Assembly: GCA_964194625.1 (NCBI GenBank)
Contig: CAXMNC010000050.1
Location: 1 to 30,248, forward strand
Length of the DNA stretch: 30,248 nt
Reading direction: 5' to 3'
From: SPGG2 sp964194625
Lineage (GTDB): Bacteria; Pseudomonadota; Gammaproteobacteria; Acidiferrobacterales; SPGG2
Made by a program: the position numbers and the translations under genes. Position 1 is the stretch's first letter. Each line of letters starts with the position of its first letter. Of this stretch, positions 22,724-30,248 are shown piece after piece. The notes under the pieces are model-generated. The model was not told the DNA's origin. It ran no database searches and saw only the letters and a list, made by a program, of their open reading frames with translations.

Positions 22724-22871
22724 CTGCGACCAATCATGGCGACTCTTCGAAGGATCGGACCTATCCGTGCGTCGTGATTTTGATCTGTTTAGTGGGCTGT
22801 TCGTGGCGATCCCGGTGGGTCTCATTATTCGGGCGTTGATTGCTCTGGTAATTTTGTGTTTGGCGCACTAG
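22695..22871 (+). CDS. Possible small single-helix membrane protein
   Basis: This 58-residue frame begins inside the end of the SpoIIAA-like gene and runs four bases past the convergent cyclase stop. The C-terminal half (SGLFVAIPVGLIIRALIALV) would be a membrane helix, preceded by an arginine-containing stretch. No family is recognised and no good ribosome binding site is visible, so it may be a chance frame. It is listed because bases 22724-22867 contain no other gene. Confidence 0.3.
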   Translation: MMAKRYLDTSCDQSWRLFEGSDLSVRRDFDLFSGLFVAIPVGLIIRALIALVILCLAH

Positions 22872-24391
22872 CTGGTCTCGGCTTCTTTAGCAGTCGCTTT
22901 TTGTGGCACAGTATCAACTGGGAGTTCATAAACCATCACAGGTGTCTGGCGGCCACGCACAGTTACGGCGCCGATCTGGCGAAATTCGAAGTCGTTACCG
23001 GCTAATTCGACGGTGCGCTCGGCAACCAACACGCGTGTTCCGTATTGCTTGTTGAGTTGTTCCAGCCTGGCGGCAAGATTGACCTCATCGCCATGTACGG
23101 TGTAACCGAGACGATCGGCATCGCCGACGGTTCCGCCGACGACGTGTCCCGTGCTAATACCGACACGCGTGTTTAGAGTAATGTCGGAGAGAAAGCGGTG
23201 GTTTGCATCTATTTGTTGTAACGCCCGCGCGGCCCGCACCGCGTTGGCGGCATGATCCGGATCTTCTACCGGTAGATTGAAGCTGACCAACATGGCGTCA
23301 CCCTGAAACTGGGTGATGACCCCGCCGTACTGATGGATGGGTTCCGCCATTGTTGTGAAGTATTCATTGAGCATGGTAATGATCTGCTCGGGTTGCAGCT
23401 GCTCGCAGATTGTCGAGAAGCCTGCAATATCGGTAAACAAGATCGTCGCTTCGCGCGATTGAGGGTGAACTACACCTCGATCTTTAAGCACGGTGTCGAC
23501 AACACTTTCGGGTACGAATCGGCTAAAGGTTTGCCGGATAAAATTGCGGTCCTTCAAGCCTTCCACCATCTCATCGAAGCGCAGCGAGAGTGTACCGATT
23601 TCGTCGTCGGAGAGAACGGGCACCTTGGATTCCAGATTACCTTGATGCACTTGCTGCATGCTGGTAAGTAGATTTCCTACTGGGCGCGTCAAGCTGCGCA
23701 CAATGAAGACGGTGATGATACCAACGAGCACAACCGCTCCGATGATATCTATCTGAAGTGCCTGTGTCGTAGTCAGGCCCTGAAGCTTGCGTAGGTCACC
23801 CAGAAGGAAGGTATCCAAGAACACCAGCGATGCCGGTATCATGGCGGTTGCGACAAACGCGAGGGCTAGTTTGTAGAGAAGCCGGCCACCACGCGGCTCT
23901 ATCACGATACCAGATTGTCGAAACAGTTCCTGCCTGAGGGATAAGGTGTAGTCGTTGATCAGGAAATAGATATACACTCCCAGATAGCCGGCATAGATGG
24001 CGTTCAGCAACAGAGGGTGAATCATCGGCACGGATAACGAATTACCCCCGCAGCCGTTACAAAATACGGATTCGAAATAGAACATCGGCTGCCCCCAAAT
24101 CAGCGCGAGAATGAACGTCCAACCGGCTGATAACAATGGCAACCTCCGAACCCTGCGTTGTGCCTGGCCGAAATTTCCCCGACCGTCTAAGTGGTGTGTG
24201 ACGGGCGAGAGAAGGAAATACGAACCGATCAGGATTAATGGGACCATAATAAGACCGAGGCTCAGAATTGCGTATGGAACATGTTGAAGCCTAAGGTCCG
24301 GCGCGGCGGCGACAGCGAGCAGCACGACGATTAGCGCCAGCACAGTCGGACTTAACATAAAAAGATAATAGCGGCGAATGATTGCGTTCAT
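22868..24391 (-). CDS. Membrane HAMP and class III adenylate/guanylate cyclase
   Basis: The 507-residue protein has an N-terminal membrane region with about six helices (10-230), including an extracytoplasmic loop with a CNGCGGN motif near 111-117. A HAMP domain (about 225-285) and a class III cyclase domain (about 310-490) follow. Metal-binding Asp residues are seen at 321 (FTDIAGFS) and 365 (QGDAML), and the transition-state Asn and Arg at 438 and 442 (VNLAARLE). The position that specifies adenine (usually Lys) is Gln361, while the second specifier is Thr431. The product is therefore probably cAMP, but this is not certain. The C-terminal end overlaps the small frame on the other strand. 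Confidence 0.92.
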   Translation of the reverse strand: MNAIIRRYYLFMLSPTVLALIVVLLAVAAAPDLRLQHVPYAILSLGLIMVPLILIGSYFLLSPVTHHLDGRGNFGQAQRRVRRLPLLSAGWTFILALIWGQPMFYFESVFCNGCGGNSLSVPMIHPLLLNAIYAGYLGVYIYFLINDYTLSLRQELFRQSGIVIEPRGGRLLYKLALAFVATAMIPASLVFLDTFLLGDLRKLQGLTTTQALQIDIIGAVVLVGIITVFIVRSLTRPVGNLLTSMQQVHQGNLESKVPVLSDDEIGTLSLRFDEMVEGLKDRNFIRQTFSRFVPESVVDTVLKDRGVVHPQSREATILFTDIAGFSTICEQLQPEQIITMLNEYFTTMAEPIHQYGGVITQFQGDAMLVSFNLPVEDPDHAANAVRAARALQQIDANHRFLSDITLNTRVGISTGHVVGGTVGDADRLGYTVHGDEVNLAARLEQLNKQYGTRVLVAERTVELAGNDFEFRQIGAVTVRGRQTPVMVYELPVDTVPQKATAKEAETS

Positions 24392-24569
24392 TGTGGGCTA
24401 CTGTTTATGTCGTTGAGGATGCACACTGGCAAGAGGTTATGGTTTGATCCGCACGCTACTGTACTAAGGGACGCGCTACTTTTAAGCAAGGCGACCTTCG
24501 AGGACGGGAATGGAAAGCCGTATGAGGACTGAAATTGGGTATGCAGTATCTTCGACCCCGAAACAGTAC

Positions 24570-25922
24570 TCAGTGACTGGCGCCATCAGGAGGGCGACTT
24601 CGGACGAAATCTGCCACCATTTCTGCATCTAAGGGGCGCGCGTAATAATACCCTTGGGCCTCGTCACAACCTTCCGAGGCGAGGAACTGGATATGATCTG
24701 AAGTCTCTGCACCCTCTGCGAGCACTTTCATGTCCAAGTTTTTCCCGATTGCAATAACAGTACGAGCAATAGCCCGATCGTCCGCGTTCTCGTGCGAGTC
24801 TCGCACAAAGGACTGGTCGATCTTCAGTCGTTGAACCGGAAAACGCTTCAAGTAACTTAGGGACGAATAACCTGTACCGAAGTCATCAATGGCCAGCTCA
24901 ATTCCCAGGTCGCGTAGTTGGCGCAAAACGAGTAGTGATTCGTCCCCGTCGCCCATTACCGCCCCTTCGGTAAGCTCCAACTCCAACCAATTGGGTTCAA
25001 GGTTCGTTTCCGCCAGCAGTGAGCGCACCGTGGTAACGAGGTCAGTCTTATAGAACTGAACGGGCGATACATTCACAGCGACGTGGAAAGGTGGCAATCC
25101 GGTTCCGCGCCAGTACGCGGCTTGCTCGCAGGCTTTTCGCAGTACCCAGTCCCCAAGTGGCACAATCAACTCGGAGCGCTCAGCGATAGGGATAAATTCG
25201 GCTGGTGAAATGAAACTCCCATCTGGTTGCGGCCAGCGAACAAGCGCCTCTACACCGACTAGCGCACCGCTTTTGAGATCAATCTGCGGTTGGTATTGAA
25301 GGGTGAGGGCATCGCTCTCGATAGCCGGCAAGAGCTCACGCACCAGCCGTGCACGCGTTTCCGCCAACTGCCCCATATCGTCGGTGTAGTAGCGGAGGTC
25401 ACCCCCAGCCTCATCACTTGCTCTTACGAGAGCGAGTTGCGCCTTGCGAAAACACTCCGCCGCATCGTCGGGCGCGCGGTACTGACAGATTCCCGCGCGC
25501 ACGCTCATGAAGATGTGACTGCCCAGCGTTTGCACGGTGTCGCCAAGAAACTTAGTTTCTGTTTCCGGAGCGGACCGGCGACTTAGGCGTTTCGCCGGAC
25601 CGAAGGAGGCGACCGCCAAATCACCACCTTCGAGACGCCCCATTGCAAAGGCCTCTGGGAGCTCCTTTTGCATAATGGCAGCAACCTCCCGAAGCAGGTT
25701 GTCACCGGCATCGAAACCGAGCGCGGCATTGACATGTCGAAGCTTTGGCAGGCTAACGACACCGAGCCACAGCTTCTCAAGTTCTTGCGTGGATGCTTGC
25801 GTTATTGCACGATCCACTTTGCTCAGGAAAGGGCGCCGAAGTAGAAATCCCGTAATCTCGTCATACGCCGATCCCGCCCGCTCGGAGTCTCCGCCGGATC
25901 GCATCGATTTATCGTCAGACAC
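24570..25922 (-). CDS. Cyclic-di-GMP phosphodiesterase, degenerate GGDEF plus EAL
   Basis: The 450-residue soluble protein has a GGDEF-like domain (about 20-180) whose active motif reads EGGDL (98-102) instead of GGDEF, so it is unlikely to make c-di-GMP. An EAL domain (about 190-440) follows with all catalytic elements visible: EAL at 225-227, VNVSP with Asn284, ELTE near 316-319, DDFGTG at 346-351, Lys367 in LKIDQ, AEGAE at 402-406 and QGYYYARP from 423. It should hydrolyse c-di-GMP to pGpG, with the GGDEF part possibly acting as a GTP sensor. No membrane helix or PAS domain is present. Confidence 0.95.
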   Translation of the reverse strand: MSDDKSMRSGGDSERAGSAYDEITGFLLRRPFLSKVDRAITQASTQELEKLWLGVVSLPKLRHVNAALGFDAGDNLLREVAAIMQKELPEAFAMGRLEGGDLAVASFGPAKRLSRRSAPETETKFLGDTVQTLGSHIFMSVRAGICQYRAPDDAAECFRKAQLALVRASDEAGGDLRYYTDDMGQLAETRARLVRELLPAIESDALTLQYQPQIDLKSGALVGVEALVRWPQPDGSFISPAEFIPIAERSELIVPLGDWVLRKACEQAAYWRGTGLPPFHVAVNVSPVQFYKTDLVTTVRSLLAETNLEPNWLELELTEGAVMGDGDESLLVLRQLRDLGIELAIDDFGTGYSSLSYLKRFPVQRLKIDQSFVRDSHENADDRAIARTVIAIGKNLDMKVLAEGAETSDHIQFLASEGCDEAQGYYYARPLDAEMVADFVRSRPPDGASH

Positions 25923-26208
25923 GCTAGCGTTCCTCGTTTCTTCTCATTCTCTCAGTATCGTCATGCTTTTGGGTATTGGGTTTTCCTCTGGGGTTAGGTC
26001 GAGAAATTCCGCAACATGTGATATTACCTGAGTCCCTACCGTTCAACTAGCTTCCAATGCAAAGTCAGCCCGCCCCCGTGGACTTACATACACGATCGGC
26101 GGGGGGCGAGGAAATATGTCACAATGTAGCGGATACCTATTTAAGTGAGCTTTTATAATCACCACGCTTTCTCGTCATTTCGACAAAATCCGTCACTAGT
26201 AACGCGTT
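25923..26208. other. Divergent intergenic region between EAL and AsmA genes
   Basis: It holds a C-rich/G-rich imperfect inverted repeat (GCCCGCCCCC near 26068 with GCGGGGGGCG near 26100) that could form a hairpin. No supported gene or clear sigma-70 promoter is seen. Confidence 0.4.
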
Positions 26209-29200
26209 TTGAAGGCGAAACCAAAAGCAAAACGGCAGGTGCGCAAGATCATCGGTTGGTCGGCCATTGCGTTGGTGGCACTGATCGCCGTGCTGTTAGT
26301 AATCCTGCTGTTAGTCGATGTCACCGTCTATCGCGGCCAGTTGCAATCCGGGGTGAGCACGGTGCTCGGCCGGTCGGTACGGTTTGAAGGCGACATATCG
26401 CTGACGCCCTCACTTTGGCCCACAATCGTGGTCGAGGACGTGCATATCGCCAACCCTGAGTGGGCGTCGCGGCCGAACTTCTCGAGCGCTGAGCGTCTCG
26501 AATTTCAAGTGGCATTGTTGCCGCTAATAAGGGGTGATTTGAAGATTCTGAAGCTGGCGCTCGAGGGTAGCGATATCCTGCTCGAGACCAGACCGGATGG
26601 CCGGAACAACTGGACATTCAAGGAAAAACGCGACAAACCGACGGCACTGCCTGACATCGAGTCGCTGACATGGCGACGGTCCGTAGTCGCGTTTCGTTCG
26701 GGTCCAGATCGTGTGCACCGTTTGACGATCTCGGAAGCCGAGGCGGTACTGACTGAGGGCGAACGGATCCAGATCGATGCATCCGGCACCTACCAGGACG
26801 TCCGTTTCACCCTATCCCTGCTTGGCGGCACGCCTTCCACGTTGGTCGCATCCGATAGACCGTGGCCGATCAAGCTCGCGGCACAGGCGGCCGGTGCGAC
26901 CATTGAGGTCGAGGGTACCGTCACCCGGCCGCTTGAAGGCAAGGGATTCGATCTTCAGATAGCCGTCAGAGGCGAGCAGACCGAAGATCTGTCTTCATTG
27001 CTCGACGTCGCGTTACCGGCACTAGGTCCTTATGCATTGTCCGGCCGCGTAACCGAAGCAGACAACCGTTACAGCATCACGAATTTTACCGGCCACCTTG
27101 CTAGCGCTGAAGCGGTTTGGCGCCTTGCCCTTACCAAGGGAACGGCATCCGCACCCGTCGATGCACCGATCGAGCTGCGATTAGAAGGGGCGTATGCTGA
27201 TGTCCCGTTCACGGTTTCCCTCGTGGGCGGCTCACTGGCTGAGCTGATCGCACCCACCAAGCCGTGGCCAGTCAAACTGGAGGCAGACGTGGCCAGTGCG
27301 TCGGTGCATATCGAGGGCACCGTGGCTGAGCCGCTTGCCTGGGATGATTTCGACATCAAGGTTGCGGCAAGCGGTAAAGAGATCGGTGATCTGAGCCCGT
27401 TAATCGATGCCGAGCTGCCCGCCCTCGGCGCTTATGCACTGTCAGCCCGTGTGACCGCTATAGACAAGGGCTACACCGTCACAGACCTGGCGGGTTATCT
27501 TGGCAAGGGCAAAGCGAAAAACCATCTTGCCATCAAAAAGGGAGAAGCCTCGGTGCCGGATGGCAAACCGCTCAGCCTCAAAGTCCAAGGTAGTTATGGC
27601 GATGTCCCGTTCAGAGTGTCCCTTGACGGCGGCACCCTCGCCGAGCTGACTGCACCTACAAAACCGTGGCCGATCAAGATGAAAGCGAGCGCTGCCGGTG
27701 CGGCGCTTGATATCAATGGCACCGTGGCGTGGCCCGTCGAGGGGAAGGGATTGGGCCTGAGGGTCAAGGTCAGGGGCAAACAGCTCAGCGCGCTCGAGCC
27801 TCTGCTCGGCATCGCCGTGCCGGCGCTCGGCGTGTATGAGTTGTCTGGCCGTATTGTTGACAAGGATGATGGTTACACCGTCACAGATTTCAAGGCTGCT
27901 ATCGCCGGCACCGACGTAGCAGGCATGCTTGCCTTGGACAGCAAAGCACCGCGCCCACACGTGAGGGCGAAGCTCGCCTCCAAGCGATTCGATCTTGAGA
28001 AGCTCATGCCGGCCGGCGCCCCGAGTAGTACCGAAGATCGCGAGCCGGTTTCGCTCGATGCGCCGCTGCCGACGGCGATATTTCAGGTTATCGACGCTGA
28101 TCTCAACCTTACTGTCAAAAGGCTGGTGGGTGCGCCGACTGCTATCCGCGATCTCTCGGTCACCGCCAAGCTTAAGGATGGCCAGCTAACGGTCGCGCCA
28201 ATCGCGATGTCGCTACCAGGGGGCCAGATCAAAGGCCGGGTTCAACTCGATGCGAGCGCCGACAATCCACGGTTGGGCATCGACCTGACGGCGGATCAGT
28301 TTGACATCGATAAGTTAAAGGTGCTTGCGAACGTCAAGGAACTTCGGGCTGGGGCAAATGACCTGCAGATCCACCTGGCGAGCCGCGGCAAAACGGTTCG
28401 TGAACTGCTGGAAGGATCGAAGTTTCAGCTTACGACGGGCGCCGTGGACGTGCGGTATCGCACCGAGATCGCGGGCCATGTCGTGCCGATCAGGCTCTCT
28501 AAGGTCGCGATCACCACGGACCCGGGGCAGCCGATCAATATTGCCCTCGAGGGTACACTCAGGCGGCTGCCGTTCAGCTTGCGCTACAGTGGGGATACAT
28601 TGGCGAACTTGGCGGCCGCTCGCGAAACCTGGCCAGTGGCTTTGTCAGGGCACGTGGCCGGTTTGACCTTTGAAACCAAAGGGGAGGTGATCCGGCCGTT
28701 TGGCGAGGAGGACTTCGACCTTACATTCACTTTCACAGGTAAGGACCTCGACGCCTTGGACCCGCTGCTAGATATCGATTTGCCGACGCGCGGGCCCTAT
28801 CGGCTGACGGGGCGGATCATGGAGAGCGACAACATCTATCGTCTGGTCGAACTCGAGTTCAGCCTCGAGGACAATCACGCCACCGGCAGCCTCAGGCTGA
28901 CCATGGACGGACCGCGGCCGCACATCGTTGCCAAGCTCGTCGCCAGTGAGCTTCACCTCGAAGACGTGATCGAGGATTTGAACGAAGGAGAGGACGAAGC
29001 GGACGACAAGCGTCTGTTCTCGGACTTTGTGATACCCGTAGACGCCTTGCGAGCGGTGGATGCCGATGTCGAGCTCACGGTCACAGACGTAATTGGAAAT
29101 GTCACCGACCTTGGCGAAATCTCGGTAAAAATAAAGCTCGAGAACGGACACCTGATCGTGTCGCCATTGGAGGCAGTACTGGCGGGTGGCCAGATATCCT

Positions 29201-29970
29201 CCAACCTGGACCTGGACGCTCGACCGACCCCACCGGTGGCGAGCCTTCAGGTGGCGGTCAAAGACCTCGACTACGGCCGCTTGCTTGGCGCCTTAGATAT
29301 CAAAGACATTGCGGGGAAGGGCGATATCAACATTAATCTCACCAGCCGCGGCGCGACGTTGCATGGCCTGTTAGGCCAAGTGAACGGGAAAGCCGAGTTC
29401 GTTAGCGAGGCGGGCAAAATCGGGCGCCGCGATATCGACCTGTGGGCCGCGGGTCTTGTGACCACCATGCTGTCACCGAAATGGCAGCGCGAGCAGTTCA
29501 CCGAGCTCAACTGCCTGGTGGCGCGCTTCGATGTGACGGACGGTGTGGCGCAGACCAGCCCCATCCTGCTTGATACGACACGTATTACCGTGGCGGCAAC
29601 CGGCACCCTGGACCTCGGTACCGAGCAATTAGATATGGTGCTAATACCTGCCCCAAAGAAGGCCAGCTTCATCAGCCTGGCAACGCCGGTGAAACTCACC
29701 GGGACCCTCGTAGAACCTGAGGTGTCTATCACCAAGAAAAGTAAGTTCAAGAGCTTCAGCAAGATACTACTTCCCTTCGTTAACCCGGCCTACCTTGTGT
29801 ATTCGGGTGACCTCGGTAGCGGCGGCCAAAACGCCTGTGAGGCTGCCATTGCCGCCAAGGAGGCACCCGCGGACGAGGCCAAGAAAAAGCGCGGCTTCTT
29901 TCGCAGATTTTTGCAAAAGTCTAAGCCATCTGAGAAAGCGCCAGACGCTGAGTCGACGAAAACCAACTAA
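26209..29970 (+). CDS. AsmA-family protein with long internal repeats
   Basis: The 1253-residue protein starts with a basic segment and one membrane helix (about 14-38). The AsmA N-terminal domain follows, with YRGQLQSGVSTVLGRSV, then SLWPTIVVEDVHIANPEW and NNWTF at 133-137. The rest is predicted beta-rich and periplasmic. Repeats start at about 193, 327, 461 and 782, each opening with a (D/R)(V/L)(R/P)F(T/R/S) strand and a GG(T/S)-type turn; the first three are spaced by 134 residues. A conserved AsmA C-terminal part lies at about 1040-1185, and the tail is basic (KKKRGFFRRFLQKSK). AsmA proteins are bridge-like and thought to carry phospholipids to the outer membrane. The TTG start has no clear ribosome binding site; a GTG at 26239 is possible. 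A stop lies two codons upstream. Confidence 0.9.
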   Translation: MKAKPKAKRQVRKIIGWSAIALVALIAVLLVILLLVDVTVYRGQLQSGVSTVLGRSVRFEGDISLTPSLWPTIVVEDVHIANPEWASRPNFSSAERLEFQVALLPLIRGDLKILKLALEGSDILLETRPDGRNNWTFKEKRDKPTALPDIESLTWRRSVVAFRSGPDRVHRLTISEAEAVLTEGERIQIDASGTYQDVRFTLSLLGGTPSTLVASDRPWPIKLAAQAAGATIEVEGTVTRPLEGKGFDLQIAVRGEQTEDLSSLLDVALPALGPYALSGRVTEADNRYSITNFTGHLASAEAVWRLALTKGTASAPVDAPIELRLEGAYADVPFTVSLVGGSLAELIAPTKPWPVKLEADVASASVHIEGTVAEPLAWDDFDIKVAASGKEIGDLSPLIDAELPALGAYALSARVTAIDKGYTVTDLAGYLGKGKAKNHLAIKKGEASVPDGKPLSLKVQGSYGDVPFRVSLDGGTLAELTAPTKPWPIKMKASAAGAALDINGTVAWPVEGKGLGLRVKVRGKQLSALEPLLGIAVPALGVYELSGRIVDKDDGYTVTDFKAAIAGTDVAGMLALDSKAPRPHVRAKLASKRFDLEKLMPAGAPSSTEDREPVSLDAPLPTAIFQVIDADLNLTVKRLVGAPTAIRDLSVTAKLKDGQLTVAPIAMSLPGGQIKGRVQLDASADNPRLGIDLTADQFDIDKLKVLANVKELRAGANDLQIHLASRGKTVRELLEGSKFQLTTGAVDVRYRTEIAGHVVPIRLSKVAITTDPGQPINIALEGTLRRLPFSLRYSGDTLANLAAARETWPVALSGHVAGLTFETKGEVIRPFGEEDFDLTFTFTGKDLDALDPLLDIDLPTRGPYRLTGRIMESDNIYRLVELEFSLEDNHATGSLRLTMDGPRPHIVAKLVASELHLEDVIEDLNEGEDEADDKRLFSDFVIPVDALRAVDADVELTVTDVIGNVTDLGEISVKIKLENGHLIVSPLEAVLAGGQISSNLDLDARPTPPVASLQVAVKDLDYGRLLGALDIKDIAGKGDININLTSRGATLHGLLGQVNGKAEFVSEAGKIGRRDIDLWAAGLVTTMLSPKWQREQFTELNCLVARFDVTDGVAQTSPILLDTTRITVAATGTLDLGTEQLDMVLIPAPKKASFISLATPVKLTGTLVEPEVSITKKSKFKSFSKILLPFVNPAYLVYSGDLGSGGQNACEAAIAAKEAPADEAKKKRGFFRRFLQKSKPSEKAPDAESTKTN

Positions 29971-30022
29971 GTGAAGATAGATTGGCACGGGTGGCGAAAA
30001 GTTAATATCAGGAGAGCGAATA

Positions 30023-30248
30023 ATGAAATTAGCGCACAAGCTCTGGTTGTCAGTCATTTTCATATTAGTCGCTGGTTGTGCAAGCTACCCGATCAATCCA
30101 TCTATCGATCAGGTCAATGAAAGCAAGGGCTACCGATTTGCCAATCTGGCGTTGGGTGAAAAAAATACAGACGAGCTGTTCGTCGTTGTCAGTCTGTCTG
30201 GCGGTGGCACGCGGGCGATGGCACTTGATTATGGTGTTCTAAGTTACC
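30023..30248 (+). CDS. Patatin-like phospholipase lipoprotein (5' part, cut by window end)
   Basis: Only the first 75 codons are present. The ATG has a clear AGGAG site. The product begins with a lipoprotein signal peptide ending in the lipobox LVAGC. After about 35 residues comes the start of a patatin domain: LFVVVSLSGGGTRAMALDYGV, where the glycine-rich loop (GGGTR) forms the oxyanion hole. The nucleophile GxSxG and the catalytic Asp would lie beyond the window. It follows the AsmA gene after 52 bases on the same strand, so a joint role in outer-membrane lipid handling is possible. Confidence 0.85.
   Translation, partial: MKLAHKLWLSVIFILVAGCASYPINPSIDQVNESKGYRFANLALGEKNTDELFVVVSLSGGGTRAMALDYGVLSY

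Noticed and set aside
26145..26387. Plus-strand frame overlapping the AsmA start, considered as a frameshifted N-terminus
   Set aside because: The AsmA frame already supplies its own basic segment and membrane helix, so no frameshift is needed.
27442..27960. 172-residue frame antisense to the AsmA gene
   Set aside because: Shadow of a repeat region; no family features.

Overview
The window looks like chromosomal DNA of a gammaproteobacterium. The evidence is a ccoNOQP cytochrome cbb3 operon under a perfect FNR/ANR-type box, a CsrA-family regulator, an OruR-type AraC regulator, an AsmA protein, and moderate GC content with short overlaps between genes. The genus cannot be told from the sequence. 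No phage, transposase, integrase or CRISPR array was found. The only trace of mobile DNA is a scrambled tRNA-Ser remnant near the left end.

Left part (1-3.4 kb): a small secreted protein with three Cys/PDG repeats, a broken tRNA-Ser(UGA) remnant ending in a very strong hairpin, a secreted SYLF-domain lipid-binding protein, an orphan CheR-type methyltransferase, and a convergent TVP38/TMEM64 membrane protein.

Respiratory block (3.6-7.5 kb, minus strand): a Yip1-family membrane protein, then ccoN, ccoO, ccoQ and ccoP, all overlapping or a few bases apart. A consensus FNR/ANR site lies 91 bp upstream of the first gene. CcoP is unusual: its first haem motif reads CxxCP instead of CxxCH.

Middle (7.7-13.8 kb): a DUF3592 membrane protein, a small coiled-coil ORF coupled to a SAM methyltransferase, an MFS exporter, a pair of inverted REP-like hairpins, an 805-residue FAD oxidoreductase fused to a GcvT-like folate-binding region (dimethylglycine/sarcosine dehydrogenase family), and a convergent bactofilin.

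Envelope block (13.9-20.8 kb): a large MscS-type channel, divergent from a LolD/MacB-like ABC ATPase coupled to an FtsX-like permease and followed by two exported proteins.

Signalling block (20.8-25.9 kb): an AraC regulator divergent from a two-gene unit. Its first gene encodes two CsrA-like domains in tandem. Its second encodes an SpoIIAA/STAS-like protein through an ATGA overlap. Next to it lie a membrane HAMP-class III nucleotide cyclase and a GGDEF(degenerate)-EAL phosphodiesterase. The tandem CsrA protein is the best candidate for something undescribed. Each copy has lost the half of the RNA-binding surface that the other keeps.

Right end (26.2-30.2 kb): a 1253-residue AsmA-family protein built from internal repeats, then the start of a patatin-like lipoprotein cut by the window edge.
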